From the NCBI RefSeq assembly GCF_037152535.1, contig NZ_JBBCMA010000002.1:372001-436000 (forward strand): a stretch of DNA of 64,000 nucleotides, read 5' to 3'. Below, piece by piece: positions 18,377-27,216 of the stretch; the first letter of the stretch is position 1; every line of letters begins with the position of its first letter. The translations under genes and the position numbers were made by a program. The notes beneath the pieces were generated by a model. The model saw only the letters and a program-made list of their open reading frames with translations, had not been told where the DNA came from and searched no databases. This DNA comes from Leclercia sp. AS011. Lineage in GTDB: Bacteria > Pseudomonadota > Gammaproteobacteria > Enterobacterales > Enterobacteriaceae.

Positions 18377-18817
18377 ATGCTGGGTTGGGTAATCACGTGC
18401 CATGATGAACATGCGCAGGAGATGGCGGAGAAGCTCGCCGTCCGGTTTGGGCCGCTGGTACAGTGCCAGGTGGTTAATTTCTGGCGCGGATTAAGCGTCA
18501 ATATGCTCAGCCGCATGCTGTGCGATGCCCAGCATCAGGTCGACAGCGGTGACGGGGTGATCTTCCTGACCGATATCTCCGGCGCCGCCCCCTATCGCGC
18601 GGCGGCACTGCTCAGCCACAAGCACGCCAACTGCGAAGTGATCTCGGGGATTAGCTATCCGCTGCTGGAGATGATGTACCCTCTGCGGGAGATGACCGAC
18701 AGCAGCGGCTTTCGCGACACCATCGTTGCCCGCGGCGCGCCGGAAGTCAGCAGCCTGTGGCATCAGCAGCAGAAAAACCCGCCTTTTGTCCTGCTCCATG
18801 GTCTGGAAAAATATTAA
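18377..18817 (+). CDS. yadI: YadI, PTS EIIA (mannose-family) homologue
   Basis: The 146-residue protein looks like the EIIA domain of mannose-type phosphotransferase systems ([18 protein letters not shown] at the start, [14 protein letters not shown] later). The usual phosphorylated histidine position near residue 9 is HDEHA, so a phosphotransfer role is possible. No EIIB/C/D genes are nearby, so its partner is unknown. ATG 18377 is preferred to GTG 18371 because AGAGG lies just upstream and the length equals E. coli YadI. Confidence 0.9.
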   Translation: MLGWVITCHDEHAQEMAEKLAVRFGPLVQCQVVNFWRGLSVNMLSRMLCDAQHQVDSGDGVIFLTDISGAAPYRAAALLSHKHANCEVISGISYPLLEMMYPLREMTDSSGFRDTIVARGAPEVSSLWHQQQKNPPFVLLHGLEKY

Positions 18818-18820
18818 GCA

Positions 18821-18848
18821 TTGGTATTGCTGGCGCTTTTGTTACAAT
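18821..18848 (+). promoter_or_regulatory. Likely yadE promoter
   Basis: TTGGTA (18821-18826) and TACAAT (18843-18848) with a 16-base spacer. A start of transcription near 18855 would exclude the upstream in-frame start codons of yadE and supports ATG 18880. Confidence 0.5.
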
Positions 18849-18879
18849 GACGTCCGTTTTTCGTACTGAATACATCCCT

Positions 18880-20127
18880 ATGCTCTCGCGTATTATTTTC
18901 CTGCTTCTGCTGCTGGTCTCCGGCGGCGTGTCTGCCAGTCTGATTAGCCAGCAAGGGCTCCCGCCCCGCTATATGCAAACTACCGAAGATGCCGCCATCT
19001 GGGCGCAGGTGGGCAACAAGGTCGTTACCGTCGGCAATGTGCGTGCCGGGCAAATCATTGCGGTGGTGCCTACCGCGGCGGATTATTATGAGTTCCGCTT
19101 TGGCTTCGGCACCGGTTTTATCGACAAAGAGCATCTGGGCGAGGTGCAGGGAAAGCAGCGCGTGGAGGACAGCCTCGGCGATCTGAACAAGCCGCTCAGC
19201 AATCAGAACCTGATCACCTGGAAGGATACGCCGGTCTACAACGCCCCCAATGCCGGCAGCGCGCCGTTCGGCACCCTGGCGGACAACCTGCGCTATCCGA
19301 TCCTCAGCAAGCTGAAGGATCGGCTTAATCAGACCTGGTATCAGATCCGCATCGCCAACCGCCTGGCCTGGGTCAGCAGCCTGGATGCGCAGGAGGATAA
19401 CGGCCTGCCGGTGCTGACCTATCACCATATCCTGCGCGACGAAGAGAACACCCGTTATCGCCATACCTCGACCACCACCAGCGTGCGCGCTTTCAATAAC
19501 CAGATGGCCTGGCTGCACGATCAGGGTTACACCACGCTGACGATGTACCAGCTGGAAGGCTACGTGCGTAACAAGATGAACCTCCCGGCCCGCGCGGTGG
19601 CGATCACCTTTGACGATGGTCTGAAGTCGGTCAGCCGCTACGCCTGGCCAATCCTGAAGCAGTACGGCTTCCACGCCACGGCGTTTATTATCTCCTCGCG
19701 GATCAAAGCCCATCCGCTGAAATGGGATCCGAAGACGCTGCAGTTTATGAGCCTCTCCGAGCTGCGTGAGATCCAGGACGTGTTTGACGTGCAGTCGCAC
19801 ACCCACTTCCTGCACCGGGTGGATGCGAATCGCCATCCCATCCTGCTGAGCCGCAGCTATCAGAACGTATTGATGGACTTTAAGCACTCCCGCCGCGCGC
19901 TGGCGCAGTTTAACCCGCATGTGCTTTATCTCTCATACCCGTTCGGCGGCTATAACGATATCGCGGTGAAAGCGGCTAATGATGCAGGTTTTCACCTGGC
20001 AGTGACGACGGTGAAAGGGAAGGTGAAACCGGGGGATAATCCATTCCTGCTGAAGCGCTTGTACGTGCTCAGAACGGACTCATTAGAAACGATGTCGCGG
20101 CTGATCAGCAATCAGCCGCAAGGATAA
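18880..20127 (+). CDS. yadE: Secreted polysaccharide deacetylase YadE
   Basis: The precursor has 415 residues and a signal peptide ([20 protein letters not shown]). The C-terminal half is a carbohydrate esterase 4 (NodB-like) domain: the metal and base motif [10 protein letters not shown], then [10 protein letters not shown] with the zinc-binding HxxxH, and later [10 protein letters not shown]. The N-terminal half is an SH3-like or accessory region. The substrate is unknown. The start is uncertain: ATG 18880 gives the clean signal peptide, but no strong ribosome site precedes it; ATG 18847 overlaps the predicted promoter. It ends three bases from the convergent panD stop. Confidence 0.88.
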   Translation: MLSRIIFLLLLLVSGGVSASLISQQGLPPRYMQTTEDAAIWAQVGNKVVTVGNVRAGQIIAVVPTAADYYEFRFGFGTGFIDKEHLGEVQGKQRVEDSLGDLNKPLSNQNLITWKDTPVYNAPNAGSAPFGTLADNLRYPILSKLKDRLNQTWYQIRIANRLAWVSSLDAQEDNGLPVLTYHHILRDEENTRYRHTSTTTSVRAFNNQMAWLHDQGYTTLTMYQLEGYVRNKMNLPARAVAITFDDGLKSVSRYAWPILKQYGFHATAFIISSRIKAHPLKWDPKTLQFMSLSELREIQDVFDVQSHTHFLHRVDANRHPILLSRSYQNVLMDFKHSRRALAQFNPHVLYLSYPFGGYNDIAVKAANDAGFHLAVTTVKGKVKPGDNPFLLKRLYVLRTDSLETMSRLISNQPQG

Positions 20128-20130
20128 CGA

Positions 20131-20511
20131 TCAGGCGACCTGAACCGGAATCGCTTTCGCGAGACGTTTCATGTCGTTATCACCTTCAAAATAGGCCACT
20201 TTCGGCTGCCAGCGGCGTGCTTCTTCATCGGACATCATCACAAAGCTGGCGATGATAACAATATCACCCACGCTGGCGCAGTGCGCCGCTGCCCCGTTGA
20301 CGGAGATAATTTTGGAACCACGTTCAGCCGCGATAGCGTAGGTTGAGAAACGGTTGCCGTTACTCACGTTCCAGATATCAATGGCTTCGTTTTCAAGAAT
20401 ACCCGCTGCGTCGAGAAAATCCTGATCGATCGCGCAGGAGCCTTCATAATGCAGATCGGCCTGCGTGACCTTCACACGGTGAAGCTTACCTTGCAGCATT
20501 TTGCGAATCAT
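20131..20511 (-). CDS. panD: Aspartate 1-decarboxylase proenzyme
   Basis: The enzyme makes beta-alanine for pantothenate. It has 126 residues as in E. coli. The proenzyme cleaves between Gly24 and Ser25 in YEGSCAIDQ, and Ser25 becomes the pyruvoyl group. It is last in a panBCD set on the minus strand. In E. coli K-12 another gene (rpnC/yadD) separates panD from panC; here only 84 bases remain, holding a small CCCCT/AGGGG hairpin. Confidence 0.97.
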   Translation of the reverse strand: MIRKMLQGKLHRVKVTQADLHYEGSCAIDQDFLDAAGILENEAIDIWNVSNGNRFSTYAIAAERGSKIISVNGAAAHCASVGDIVIIASFVMMSDEEARRWQPKVAYFEGDNDMKRLAKAIPVQVA

Positions 20512-20595
20512 GACGTTACCTTAACTCTTTGTCGTATCCCCTCCCGAAGAAGGGGCTGATGAAAACTAATCCGTTAGCATGGATAGGCTCAGTGT

Positions 20596-21450
20596 TTACT
20601 GAGCCAGTTCAACTACTGTGTTATCGATCAGACGCGCCTGGCCAAGCCATGCGGCCACCAGGATCACCGCGCGTTTGCTGTCAGCGGAGAGCGCCAGCAG
20701 GGTGTCGGCATCGCGGATCTGCACATCGTCAGCCCGTAAGCCGCCATCGTTCAGCGCCTGTTCTGCCAGCGCTACGATCTCTTCGCTGCTCAACTCTTTG
20801 TTTTTCAGCTGGCTCGCCATGGTGCTCATCACCTTGTACAGACCCGGGGCGATTTTACGCTGTTCAGGAGTGAGGTAGCCGTTGCGGGAGCTCAGCGCCA
20901 GGCCGTCTTTGGCCCGCACGATCGGCACGCCAACAATGTCGATGTCGTAGCCCATGTCGGCCACCATCTTGCGGATCAGCGCCAGCTGCTGGAAATCTTT
21001 CTCGCCGAAGCAGGCGATATCCGGCTGCACCAGGTTAAACAGCTTGCTGACGATGGTGGAGACGCCGCGGAAGTGACCCGGACGGCTGGCCCCTTCCAGC
21101 ATGGTGGAGATGCCCGGCACATCGACATAGGTGGCCTCTTCCGTGCCTTTCGGATAGATATCCGCCGGGGCAGGGGAGAAGACGAAATCCACCTTATGCT
21201 TTTTCAGCTTCTCACAGTCTTCCTGCAGCGTGCGTGGGTAGCGCGCCAGGTCGTCGGCACGGTCAAACTGCATCGGGTTAACAAAAATACTCACCACCAC
21301 CACATCGGCGCGGGCTTTGGCTTCGTCCACCAGCTTCATGTGGCCGTCATGCAGGTTGCCCATGGTGGGCACCAGGGCGATACGTTTACCTTCCTGGCGC
21401 AAGCGGCGAATGTGCTGGCGCAGCAGCGGCAGGGTTTCAATGATTAGCAC
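20596..21450 (-). CDS. panC: Pantothenate synthetase
   Basis: The enzyme joins pantoate and beta-alanine using ATP. It has 284 residues, one more than E. coli. The HIGH-like motif is [11 protein letters not shown] (about 30-40) and the KMSKS-equivalent is ALSSRNGYL. Other conserved blocks are FVNPMQF and [11 protein letters not shown]. It lies 11 bases after panB in the same operon. Confidence 0.97.
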   Translation of the reverse strand: MLIIETLPLLRQHIRRLRQEGKRIALVPTMGNLHDGHMKLVDEAKARADVVVVSIFVNPMQFDRADDLARYPRTLQEDCEKLKKHKVDFVFSPAPADIYPKGTEEATYVDVPGISTMLEGASRPGHFRGVSTIVSKLFNLVQPDIACFGEKDFQQLALIRKMVADMGYDIDIVGVPIVRAKDGLALSSRNGYLTPEQRKIAPGLYKVMSTMASQLKNKELSSEEIVALAEQALNDGGLRADDVQIRDADTLLALSADSKRAVILVAAWLGQARLIDNTVVELAQ

Positions 21451-21461
21451 AACGAGACTCC

Positions 21462-22253
21462 TTACTGGAAACTGTGTTCTTCACCCGGGTAAACACCCGA
21501 TTCAACGTCGGCAATATACTGCCTGACCGCGCCGCGCATGTCGCCTGCGTCGCTAAGGAAATTCTTCGCAAATTTCGGGATATGCCCGCCGGTGATGCCA
21601 AAGGCGTCGTGCATCACCAGGATCTGGCCGTCGGTCACGTTACCGGCCCCAATGCCGATCACCGGAATGGTGAGCGCGTCGGTAATGCGTTTCGCCAGCG
21701 CCACCGGCACGCACTCCAGCACCAGCAGCTGTGCGCCCGCGGCTTCGATGGCAAGTGCATCATCAAACAGCGTCTGGGCGGCGTCACCGCGCCCCTGAAC
21801 CTTATAGCCGCCAAAGATATTGACCGACTGCGGGGTTAATCCCAGATGGCCGCAGACCGGCACCGCGCGCTCGGTAAGCATGCGGACAGTCTCCACCAGC
21901 CAGGCACCGCCTTCCACTTTGACCATGTTGGCCCCGGCACGCATCACCGTGGCGGCATTCTCAAACGCCTGCTCCGGCGTGGCGTAGGCCATAAACGGCA
22001 GGTCGGCGAGCAGCAGACAGGCTGGCGCACCGCGACGCACCGCCCGGGTGTGGTAAGCAATATCCTCTACCGTCACCGGCAGAGTGGAGTCATGTCCCTG
22101 AACCGTCATCCCTAACGAGTCGCCAACCAGCATGACGTTAATACCCTCTTCGGCAAAGAGTTTGGCGAAGCTGTAGTCATAGGCCGTAATGGTGGCGAAG
22201 CGTTGCTTGTCCTGTTTGCATTTCTGCAAGGTAGCAATGGTGGTTGGTTTCAT
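21462..22253 (-). CDS. panB: Ketopantoate hydroxymethyltransferase
   Basis: The first committed step of pantothenate synthesis: ketoisovalerate plus methylene-THF gives ketopantoate. It has 263 residues (E. coli 264) with [20 protein letters not shown] and VIGIGAG as family signatures. ATG 22253 is chosen because it gives MKPTTI and follows AGGAAACAG; a longer reading frame extends upstream but lacks these. The 122 bases upstream, before folK, contain the likely panBC(D) promoter. The fimbrial cluster found here in E. coli K-12 is absent. Confidence 0.97.
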   Translation of the reverse strand: MKPTTIATLQKCKQDKQRFATITAYDYSFAKLFAEEGINVMLVGDSLGMTVQGHDSTLPVTVEDIAYHTRAVRRGAPACLLLADLPFMAYATPEQAFENAATVMRAGANMVKVEGGAWLVETVRMLTERAVPVCGHLGLTPQSVNIFGGYKVQGRGDAAQTLFDDALAIEAAGAQLLVLECVPVALAKRITDALTIPVIGIGAGNVTDGQILVMHDAFGITGGHIPKFAKNFLSDAGDMRGAVRQYIADVESGVYPGEEHSFQ

Positions 22254-22375
22254 ACTGTTTCCTGATAGCCCAAAGCGAATCTTTGCGCATTCTAACAGTA
22301 ACATTCGAGGGAACAATGATTTTAGGTAATCGATAAACCATAAAAGTTTTAGGGTTTATTAACGAAAAAGTGGCG

Positions 22376-22855
22376 TTACCAGCGGGCGGGTTTTTCGGCG
22401 TTCAGTTGCCCCAGCAGGGCGCTCAGGCTTTCGCCGTCAGGGAAGATCAGATCGGGGGCGATTTCGAACAGCGGCCAGAGCATAAAGCCGCGGCGCTTCA
22501 TGTCGTAGTGCGGCACCGTCAGGCGTTCGGTGTTAATCACCGCATCACCAAACAGCATGATGTCTAAGTCGAGGGTACGCGGTCCCCAGCGCTCTGCTTT
22601 ACGCACGCGACCCTGCTGCAGCTCGATGCGCTGGGTGTTGTCCAGAAGCGCGTCGGCGCTGAGAGCCGTGTCGATCGCGATGGCGGCGTTCAGGTAGTCG
22701 GGCTGATCCTGCGGGCCCAGCGGGGGGGTGCGGTAAAACGAGGAGAGGGCGACAACGCGGCTCTGCGGGATGTCGCCCAGCGCCTGGACGGCAGCATTGA
22801 CCTGCTCCAGCGGAGAGGCCAGATTGCTGCCGATGGCGATATACGCCAGCGTCAT
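22376..22855 (-). CDS. folK: HPPK, folate pyrophosphokinase
   Basis: The enzyme pyrophosphorylates 6-hydroxymethyl-7,8-dihydropterin in folate synthesis. It has 159 residues as in E. coli, with YIAIGSNL at the start and the signature [15 protein letters not shown] holding the magnesium-binding Asp pair. It overlaps the end of pcnB by four bases (ATGA) and is translated as its downstream partner. Confidence 0.97.
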   Translation of the reverse strand: MTLAYIAIGSNLASPLEQVNAAVQALGDIPQSRVVALSSFYRTPPLGPQDQPDYLNAAIAIDTALSADALLDNTQRIELQQGRVRKAERWGPRTLDLDIMLFGDAVINTERLTVPHYDMKRRGFMLWPLFEIAPDLIFPDGESLSALLGQLNAEKPARW

Positions 22856-24249
22856 GCCGCGCCTTCGCGACGCGGTGCGCGCTTGCGTGGACGACGGTGA
22901 CGACGACGCGGTGCCGGATCTTCATCCAGATCGCCCAGCATGTCTTTCTGCGCCGGTGGTGCAGAAACCTGGAACTCACCCCACCACTGCACCAGCAGCT
23001 GCAGCTCGCGGTTGTTTTCCGCTTCGGCACGCAGGGCCATCAGATCGTAAGCCGCACGGAACTTAGGATGCTCCATTAGCTTCCACGCGCGTTTACCCTG
23101 ACGACGGGACATCCGCAGCTGAAGCTGCCAGATATCACGCACCAGCGTGGTAATGCGTTTCGGGATCGCCAGCGAGCGGCAGGCTTCATCCAGCACGTCG
23201 TTGGCGGCCAGCGCGAAGGCATCGTAATAGGCCAGACCGCTTTCCTGAGCAATCTTCTGCGCCGTTTCCAGCAGCGGATACCAGAACATCGCGGCAAACA
23301 GGAACGCCGGATTCACGCGCATATCGTTCTGAATGCGGTTATCGGTGTTCTTCAGCACCTGATCGATGATGCGCTCCATCGCGCTGTCACCTTTTTCGGT
23401 GAAGTTACGCGTGATGGTCGGGAACAGGGGCTGGAACAGGCTGTACTCGCGCAGCAGCTGATAGGTAGCAAAACCGTGGCCCGCCTGCAGCAGCTTCAGC
23501 GCCTCTTCAAACAGACGCGCCGGTGGCACATCGTTGATAAGCGTCGCCAGACGCGGGATCGGCTCGGCGGTCTCTGGGCTGATCTGCATATCCAGCTTGG
23601 CGGCAAAACGCACGGCGCGCAGCATACGCACCGGATCTTCACGGTAGCGCGTTTCCGGGTTGCCGATCAGGCGAATGATGCCGGCTTTCAGGTCCGGTAC
23701 GCCACCGACAAAATCGCGGACGGTAAAGTCAGCCACGCTGTAATAGAGGCTGTTGATGGTGAAATCGCGACGCTGGGCATCTTCTTCGATAGAGCCAAAG
23801 ATGTTGTCACGCAGCAACATGCCGTTCTGACCCTGTTGAGAGGTCGTGCGGTCTGATGGGGTGCCTTCGTGATGACCACGGAAGGTTGCCACTTCAATGA
23901 TCTCGGGCCCAAACATGACGTGGGCGAGACGGAAGCGACGACCGACCAGGCGGCAGTTGCGGAATAATTTACGCACCTGCTCAGGGGTGGCGCTGGTGGT
24001 CACGTCAAAATCTTTTGGCTTTTTGCCCAACAGTAAGTCACGCACCCCGCCACCAACGAGATACGCCTCATAGCCAGCTTTATTCAGACGATAAAGGACC
24101 TTCAGGGCGTTTTCACTGATATCTTTGCGGGAAATAGCATGCTGCTCGCGCGGAATAACCGACATCGTATTTTGAACAATGACGTCATCCGCCATGCTCT
24201 CATCGCGGCTCAGCACCTTACGGCAAAAATTAGCGACTCGGGTAAAAAT
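22852..24249 (-). CDS. pcnB: Poly(A) polymerase I, with AUU start codon
   Basis: The enzyme adds poly(A) tails to RNA 3' ends, which speeds decay and controls plasmid RNAI. Starting at ATT 24249 ([18 protein letters not shown]) gives 465 residues, the E. coli length, with GAGGT just upstream. No ATG or GTG precedes this conserved stretch in frame; the first GTG (24216) would remove 11 conserved residues. E. coli pcnB is known to start at AUU, which keeps its level low. The nucleotidyltransferase motif is GGGVRD (66-71) and the catalytic acids are D80 and D82 in KDFDV. The Arg/Lys-rich tail ([14 protein letters not shown]) fits RNA binding. It precedes folK. Confidence 0.93.
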   Translation of the reverse strand: MFTRVANFCRKVLSRDESMADDVIVQNTMSVIPREQHAISRKDISENALKVLYRLNKAGYEAYLVGGGVRDLLLGKKPKDFDVTTSATPEQVRKLFRNCRLVGRRFRLAHVMFGPEIIEVATFRGHHEGTPSDRTTSQQGQNGMLLRDNIFGSIEEDAQRRDFTINSLYYSVADFTVRDFVGGVPDLKAGIIRLIGNPETRYREDPVRMLRAVRFAAKLDMQISPETAEPIPRLATLINDVPPARLFEEALKLLQAGHGFATYQLLREYSLFQPLFPTITRNFTEKGDSAMERIIDQVLKNTDNRIQNDMRVNPAFLFAAMFWYPLLETAQKIAQESGLAYYDAFALAANDVLDEACRSLAIPKRITTLVRDIWQLQLRMSRRQGKRAWKLMEHPKFRAAYDLMALRAEAENNRELQLLVQWWGEFQVSAPPAQKDMLGDLDEDPAPRRRHRRPRKRAPRREGAA

Positions 24250-24302
24250 AATACACCTCGGTAGTGTGTGTTTCAGAATTCAGGACAAAAAATAGCGGCT
24301 AA

Positions 24303-25190
24303 TCATAGCTCAGCGAGACGCATTTGAGAATGCTGGATTTTCGGCACGCGGTTTAGCGACCACTGGGCCACCGCTTTTTCCAGTAATTCTTCGGTTCGCA
24401 GATCCTGCCACTCATGTGTTACATCCTGGTTTAGAAATTGTAAAGCATTGATAAGAACAGGGCGAGGATCGCCCGTCGGTAATGCGGGGGCATGATTCTG
24501 TTTCGAGAGTTTCATCCCTTTTTCATTCACCACCAGCGGCAAATGAATATAGTCCGGCACCGGCCAGCCAAACAGCTGGTAGAGCGAAATCTGCCGTACG
24601 GTAGGCTCGATCAGATCGGCCCCGCGGACAATTTCGTTGACTCCCTGGAAATGGTCATCCACCACGACCGCCAGATTGTAAGCAAACAGTCCGTCCCGGC
24701 GGTGGATAATAAAATCCTCGTCTGCCAGGCGTGGATCGGCATGGAATTCGCCCTGCAGCAGGTCGGTAAATCGGGTGACCGGATGCTGTTGCACCACGCG
24801 CACCGCGGCGTTTTCCGGGCCGTGATACAGGGTGCGGCAATGGCCGTCATAGACGCCGCCGACGCTCTGAATGCGGGCGCGGGTGCAGGTGCAGTAGTAA
24901 GAGAGTCCCTGGGCGTGCAGCCAGGCCAGGCGTTCGCGATAGGCATCGTGACGCTGAGACTGCCACAGCACCTCGCCGTCCCAGTGCAGGCCGTAATGTT
25001 CCAGCTGACGCAGAATGGTCTCTGCTGCACCGGGAACTTCACGCGGGGGGTCAATATCTTCGATACGTACGCGCCAGATACCCTGGCGGGCACGGGCTTG
25101 CAGGTAGCTGCCAAGCGCGGCAATAAGCGAGCCGAAATGCAGTTCGCCAGAGGGGGATGGCGCGAAGCGCCCAATATAGTCAGCAGGCAT
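24303..25190 (-). CDS. gluQ: Glutamyl-Q tRNA(Asp) synthetase
   Basis: A GluRS paralogue without an anticodon domain that glutamylates queuosine in tRNA-Asp. It has 295 residues. The HIGH-type motif is [11 protein letters not shown] (about 11-21), the KMSKS-type motif is KLSKQN, and a zinc knuckle is seen as YYCTCTRAR ... YDGHCR. The C-terminal region differs in length from E. coli (308 from memory). It lies 72 bases behind dksA on the same strand with a strong hairpin between, so its expression is probably read-through from dksA. Confidence 0.95.
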   Translation of the reverse strand: MPADYIGRFAPSPSGELHFGSLIAALGSYLQARARQGIWRVRIEDIDPPREVPGAAETILRQLEHYGLHWDGEVLWQSQRHDAYRERLAWLHAQGLSYYCTCTRARIQSVGGVYDGHCRTLYHGPENAAVRVVQQHPVTRFTDLLQGEFHADPRLADEDFIIHRRDGLFAYNLAVVVDDHFQGVNEIVRGADLIEPTVRQISLYQLFGWPVPDYIHLPLVVNEKGMKLSKQNHAPALPTGDPRPVLINALQFLNQDVTHEWQDLRTEELLEKAVAQWSLNRVPKIQHSQMRLAEL

Positions 25191-25213
25191 AATTACACAG
25201 CGCAGAAAGTAAT

Positions 25214-25237
25214 CAGGCGGGAGAAGACTCCCGCCTG
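25214..25237 (-). terminator. Hairpin between dksA and gluQ
   Basis: CAGGCGGGAG (25214-25223) and CTCCCGCCTG (25228-25237) form a perfect 10-bp stem with an AAGA loop. On the minus strand it is followed by ATTACTTTC, a poor U-tract. A partial terminator here would let dksA be expressed well above gluQ, as reported for Shigella. Confidence 0.6.
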
Positions 25238-25262
25238 TAATAGCGTGATAACAGGGTCGGAA

Positions 25263-25718
25263 TTAACCGGCCATCTGTTTTTCGCGGATTTCTGCCAGCG
25301 TTTTGCAGTCGATACACAGGTCGGCTGTTGGACGGGCTTCCAGACGACGAATGCCGATTTCGACACCGCAGGACTCGCAGAAGCCGAAATCTTCGTCTTC
25401 GACTTTTTTCAGCGTCTTCTCAATCTTCTTAATCAGCTTGCGTTCGCGGTCACGGTTACGCAGTTCGAGGCTGAACTCTTCTTCCTGAGCGGCACGGTCT
25501 ACCGGATCCGGGAAGTTAGCGGCTTCGTCCTGCATATGAGTAACGGTGCGATCCACTTCATCCCTGAGTTGATTACGCCATGCTTCAAGAATTCGCTTGA
25601 AGTGCGACAGCTGGGCTTCGTTCATATACTCTTCGCCCGGCTTCTCTTGATACGGCTCCACCCCAGCGATGGCGAGAATACTCAGGGACGATGTTTTACG
25701 GTTTTGCCCTTCTTGCAT
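25263..25718 (-). CDS. dksA: RNA polymerase-binding transcription factor DksA
   Basis: DksA enters the RNA polymerase secondary channel and, with ppGpp, controls rRNA and amino acid promoters. It has 151 residues, identical in length to E. coli. The coiled-coil tip carries the two acidic residues in [15 protein letters not shown], and a four-cysteine zinc finger is seen as CESCGVEIG and [13 protein letters not shown] 25718 with AAGGAG upstream gives [11 protein letters not shown]; a more distal start would add six residues with no ribosome site. Confidence 0.98.
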   Translation of the reverse strand: MQEGQNRKTSSLSILAIAGVEPYQEKPGEEYMNEAQLSHFKRILEAWRNQLRDEVDRTVTHMQDEAANFPDPVDRAAQEEEFSLELRNRDRERKLIKKIEKTLKKVEDEDFGFCESCGVEIGIRRLEARPTADLCIDCKTLAEIREKQMAG

Positions 25719-25895
25719 GTTGCTTCTCCTTAACACGCACTATCGATCCCCGTGTTGGGGGAAAAATCAGGCCGCTATAAATAGCAGATGCTTTTCCGTA
25801 TGGCAATTATCTAAACGTAACACTTGACAAGCCTGTGAGGAAAAGCGTATTTGCGCACACGACCAGAACACTTAATAAACAACGCTCAACCCCTT

Positions 25896-26600
25896 TTATA
25901 ACGTGACGGGAAGAGCGGATCTCAGAGTCATCTTATCGGCAGAAAGTTCCGCTTTGTAAGCCAAAACCTCCACCCCCTGCTTTTGTGCCTCATTCAACAG
26001 TTGCGCGTACTTAGGGTCAATATGACGGGCTGGTGAAAATCGTCCAATCGCGCTGTGCAATACCGCAAATAACAGCACCGCGCGCTTGCCCGCCGCCGCC
26101 ATACTTATCAACTCCCGGAGATGCTTCTGCCCTCGCAGCGTTACCGCATCCGGAAAGTAGCCGTTATCCCTTTCAGCTAACGTCACTGATTTCACTTCAA
26201 TATAGCACTCGGGTCGATCCTCTGCCTGCAACATAAAGTCGATTCTGCTGCCTTCCGCACCATATTTCACTTCGCTTTTTAAGGTGTTGTAGCCGCGCAG
26301 TTCAGGAATGAAATCCAGAGTAATCGCCTCTTTGACCAACTGGTTGGCCCGCAGCGTATTGACGCAAATATATTCCCCGTCGGCAGTCTGGGTTATTTCC
26401 CAGGTGTGGGGATATTTGCGTTTGATATTTTCGGAGGTGGAGTACCAGACGGTATCGCCGGGCGTGGCGCAGCCGGTCATTGCCCCGGTATTGGGGCAGT
26501 GCAGGGTCAGCGTTTCGCCTTCCGGCGTCACCACGTCGGCCAGAAAACGTTTGTAGCGCTGCACCAGCGTGGCGGGTTGGAGGGCAGGGGTAAACTGCAT
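25896..26600 (-). CDS. sfsA: SfsA, putative DNA-binding sugar fermentation protein
   Basis: The 234-residue protein begins [20 protein letters not shown]. SfsA proteins have an N-terminal OB-like part and a C-terminal nuclease-like core; the residues fitting the latter are IDFMLQ and [10 protein letters not shown], an E-x-K arrangement like that of PD-(D/E)XK enzymes. In E. coli extra copies stimulated maltose genes, but the molecular role is unsettled. It starts 12 bases after thpR, in one operon. Confidence 0.93.
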   Translation of the reverse strand: MQFTPALQPATLVQRYKRFLADVVTPEGETLTLHCPNTGAMTGCATPGDTVWYSTSENIKRKYPHTWEITQTADGEYICVNTLRANQLVKEAITLDFIPELRGYNTLKSEVKYGAEGSRIDFMLQAEDRPECYIEVKSVTLAERDNGYFPDAVTLRGQKHLRELISMAAAGKRAVLLFAVLHSAIGRFSPARHIDPKYAQLLNEAQKQGVEVLAYKAELSADKMTLRSALPVTL

Positions 26601-26612
26601 ACAGATTCCTTG

Positions 26613-27143
26613 TTATTCGCTAAGCGTCCAGCGCTGAAGCGGCGTATAGCGGGTGCGTCCGCCGACAAAACGGCTCTCGTAGAGGACAAATTCATTCACC
26701 GGAAACGCCCACTGAAAACCCGGCGGCGGAATGGCCACCGCGTGGCTGGCGTCGCGCAGCAGGGTGATATGCGGATGAAACGGCTGTGGGCTCTGGTAAC
26801 AGCCGCTGCGCGCCGCCTGGGCCCGCAGCATATTGGCGAGCTGCAATAATCCCCGGGGCGGCTGGCGCGTCCCCAGCCAGACGACCCGCGAGCGCAGCCA
26901 CTGACCGGCATCGTCCAGCGTCAGGGTAAACCCAGGCTGGCGGATGCGACCGGCCATGGCCGCCAGCGCCTGACGTTTCTCCTCGCTGACATCGCCTAAA
27001 AACGCCAGGGTCAGGTGCAGGTTAGCCCCGGCCACCGGACGGCCCGCTTCCGGGGCAAAGTGCCCGGCGCGCCAGCGCACGATCTGACGCTGGATCGGCG
27101 CGGGCATTTCAATGGCAAAGAACAGCCTTTTCGACTCAGACAT
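26613..27143 (-). CDS. thpR: RNA 2',3'-cyclic phosphodiesterase (2H family)
   Basis: The product has 176 residues, as in E. coli ThpR (LigT). Two HxTx motifs are visible, HLTL (about 43) and HITL (about 127), the catalytic pair of the 2H phosphoesterases. It opens 2',3'-cyclic phosphates and can ligate tRNA halves in vitro; its role in the cell is unclear. ATG 27143 is selected; an upstream extension would run into the divergent hrpB gene. Confidence 0.95.
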   Translation of the reverse strand: MSESKRLFFAIEMPAPIQRQIVRWRAGHFAPEAGRPVAGANLHLTLAFLGDVSEEKRQALAAMAGRIRQPGFTLTLDDAGQWLRSRVVWLGTRQPPRGLLQLANMLRAQAARSGCYQSPQPFHPHITLLRDASHAVAIPPPGFQWAFPVNEFVLYESRFVGGRTRYTPLQRWTLSE

Positions 27144-27216
27144 ACGGGGCACTCGGTAATGAATTGTGGCGATGCTACAATGTACGCCGTCTAAAGTTAA
27201 CCCTCTGGAGCCATTC

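Noticed and set aside
18757..18879. Longer N-terminus of yadE
   Set aside because: It overlaps the end of yadI and the likely promoter; the signal peptide begins at 18880.
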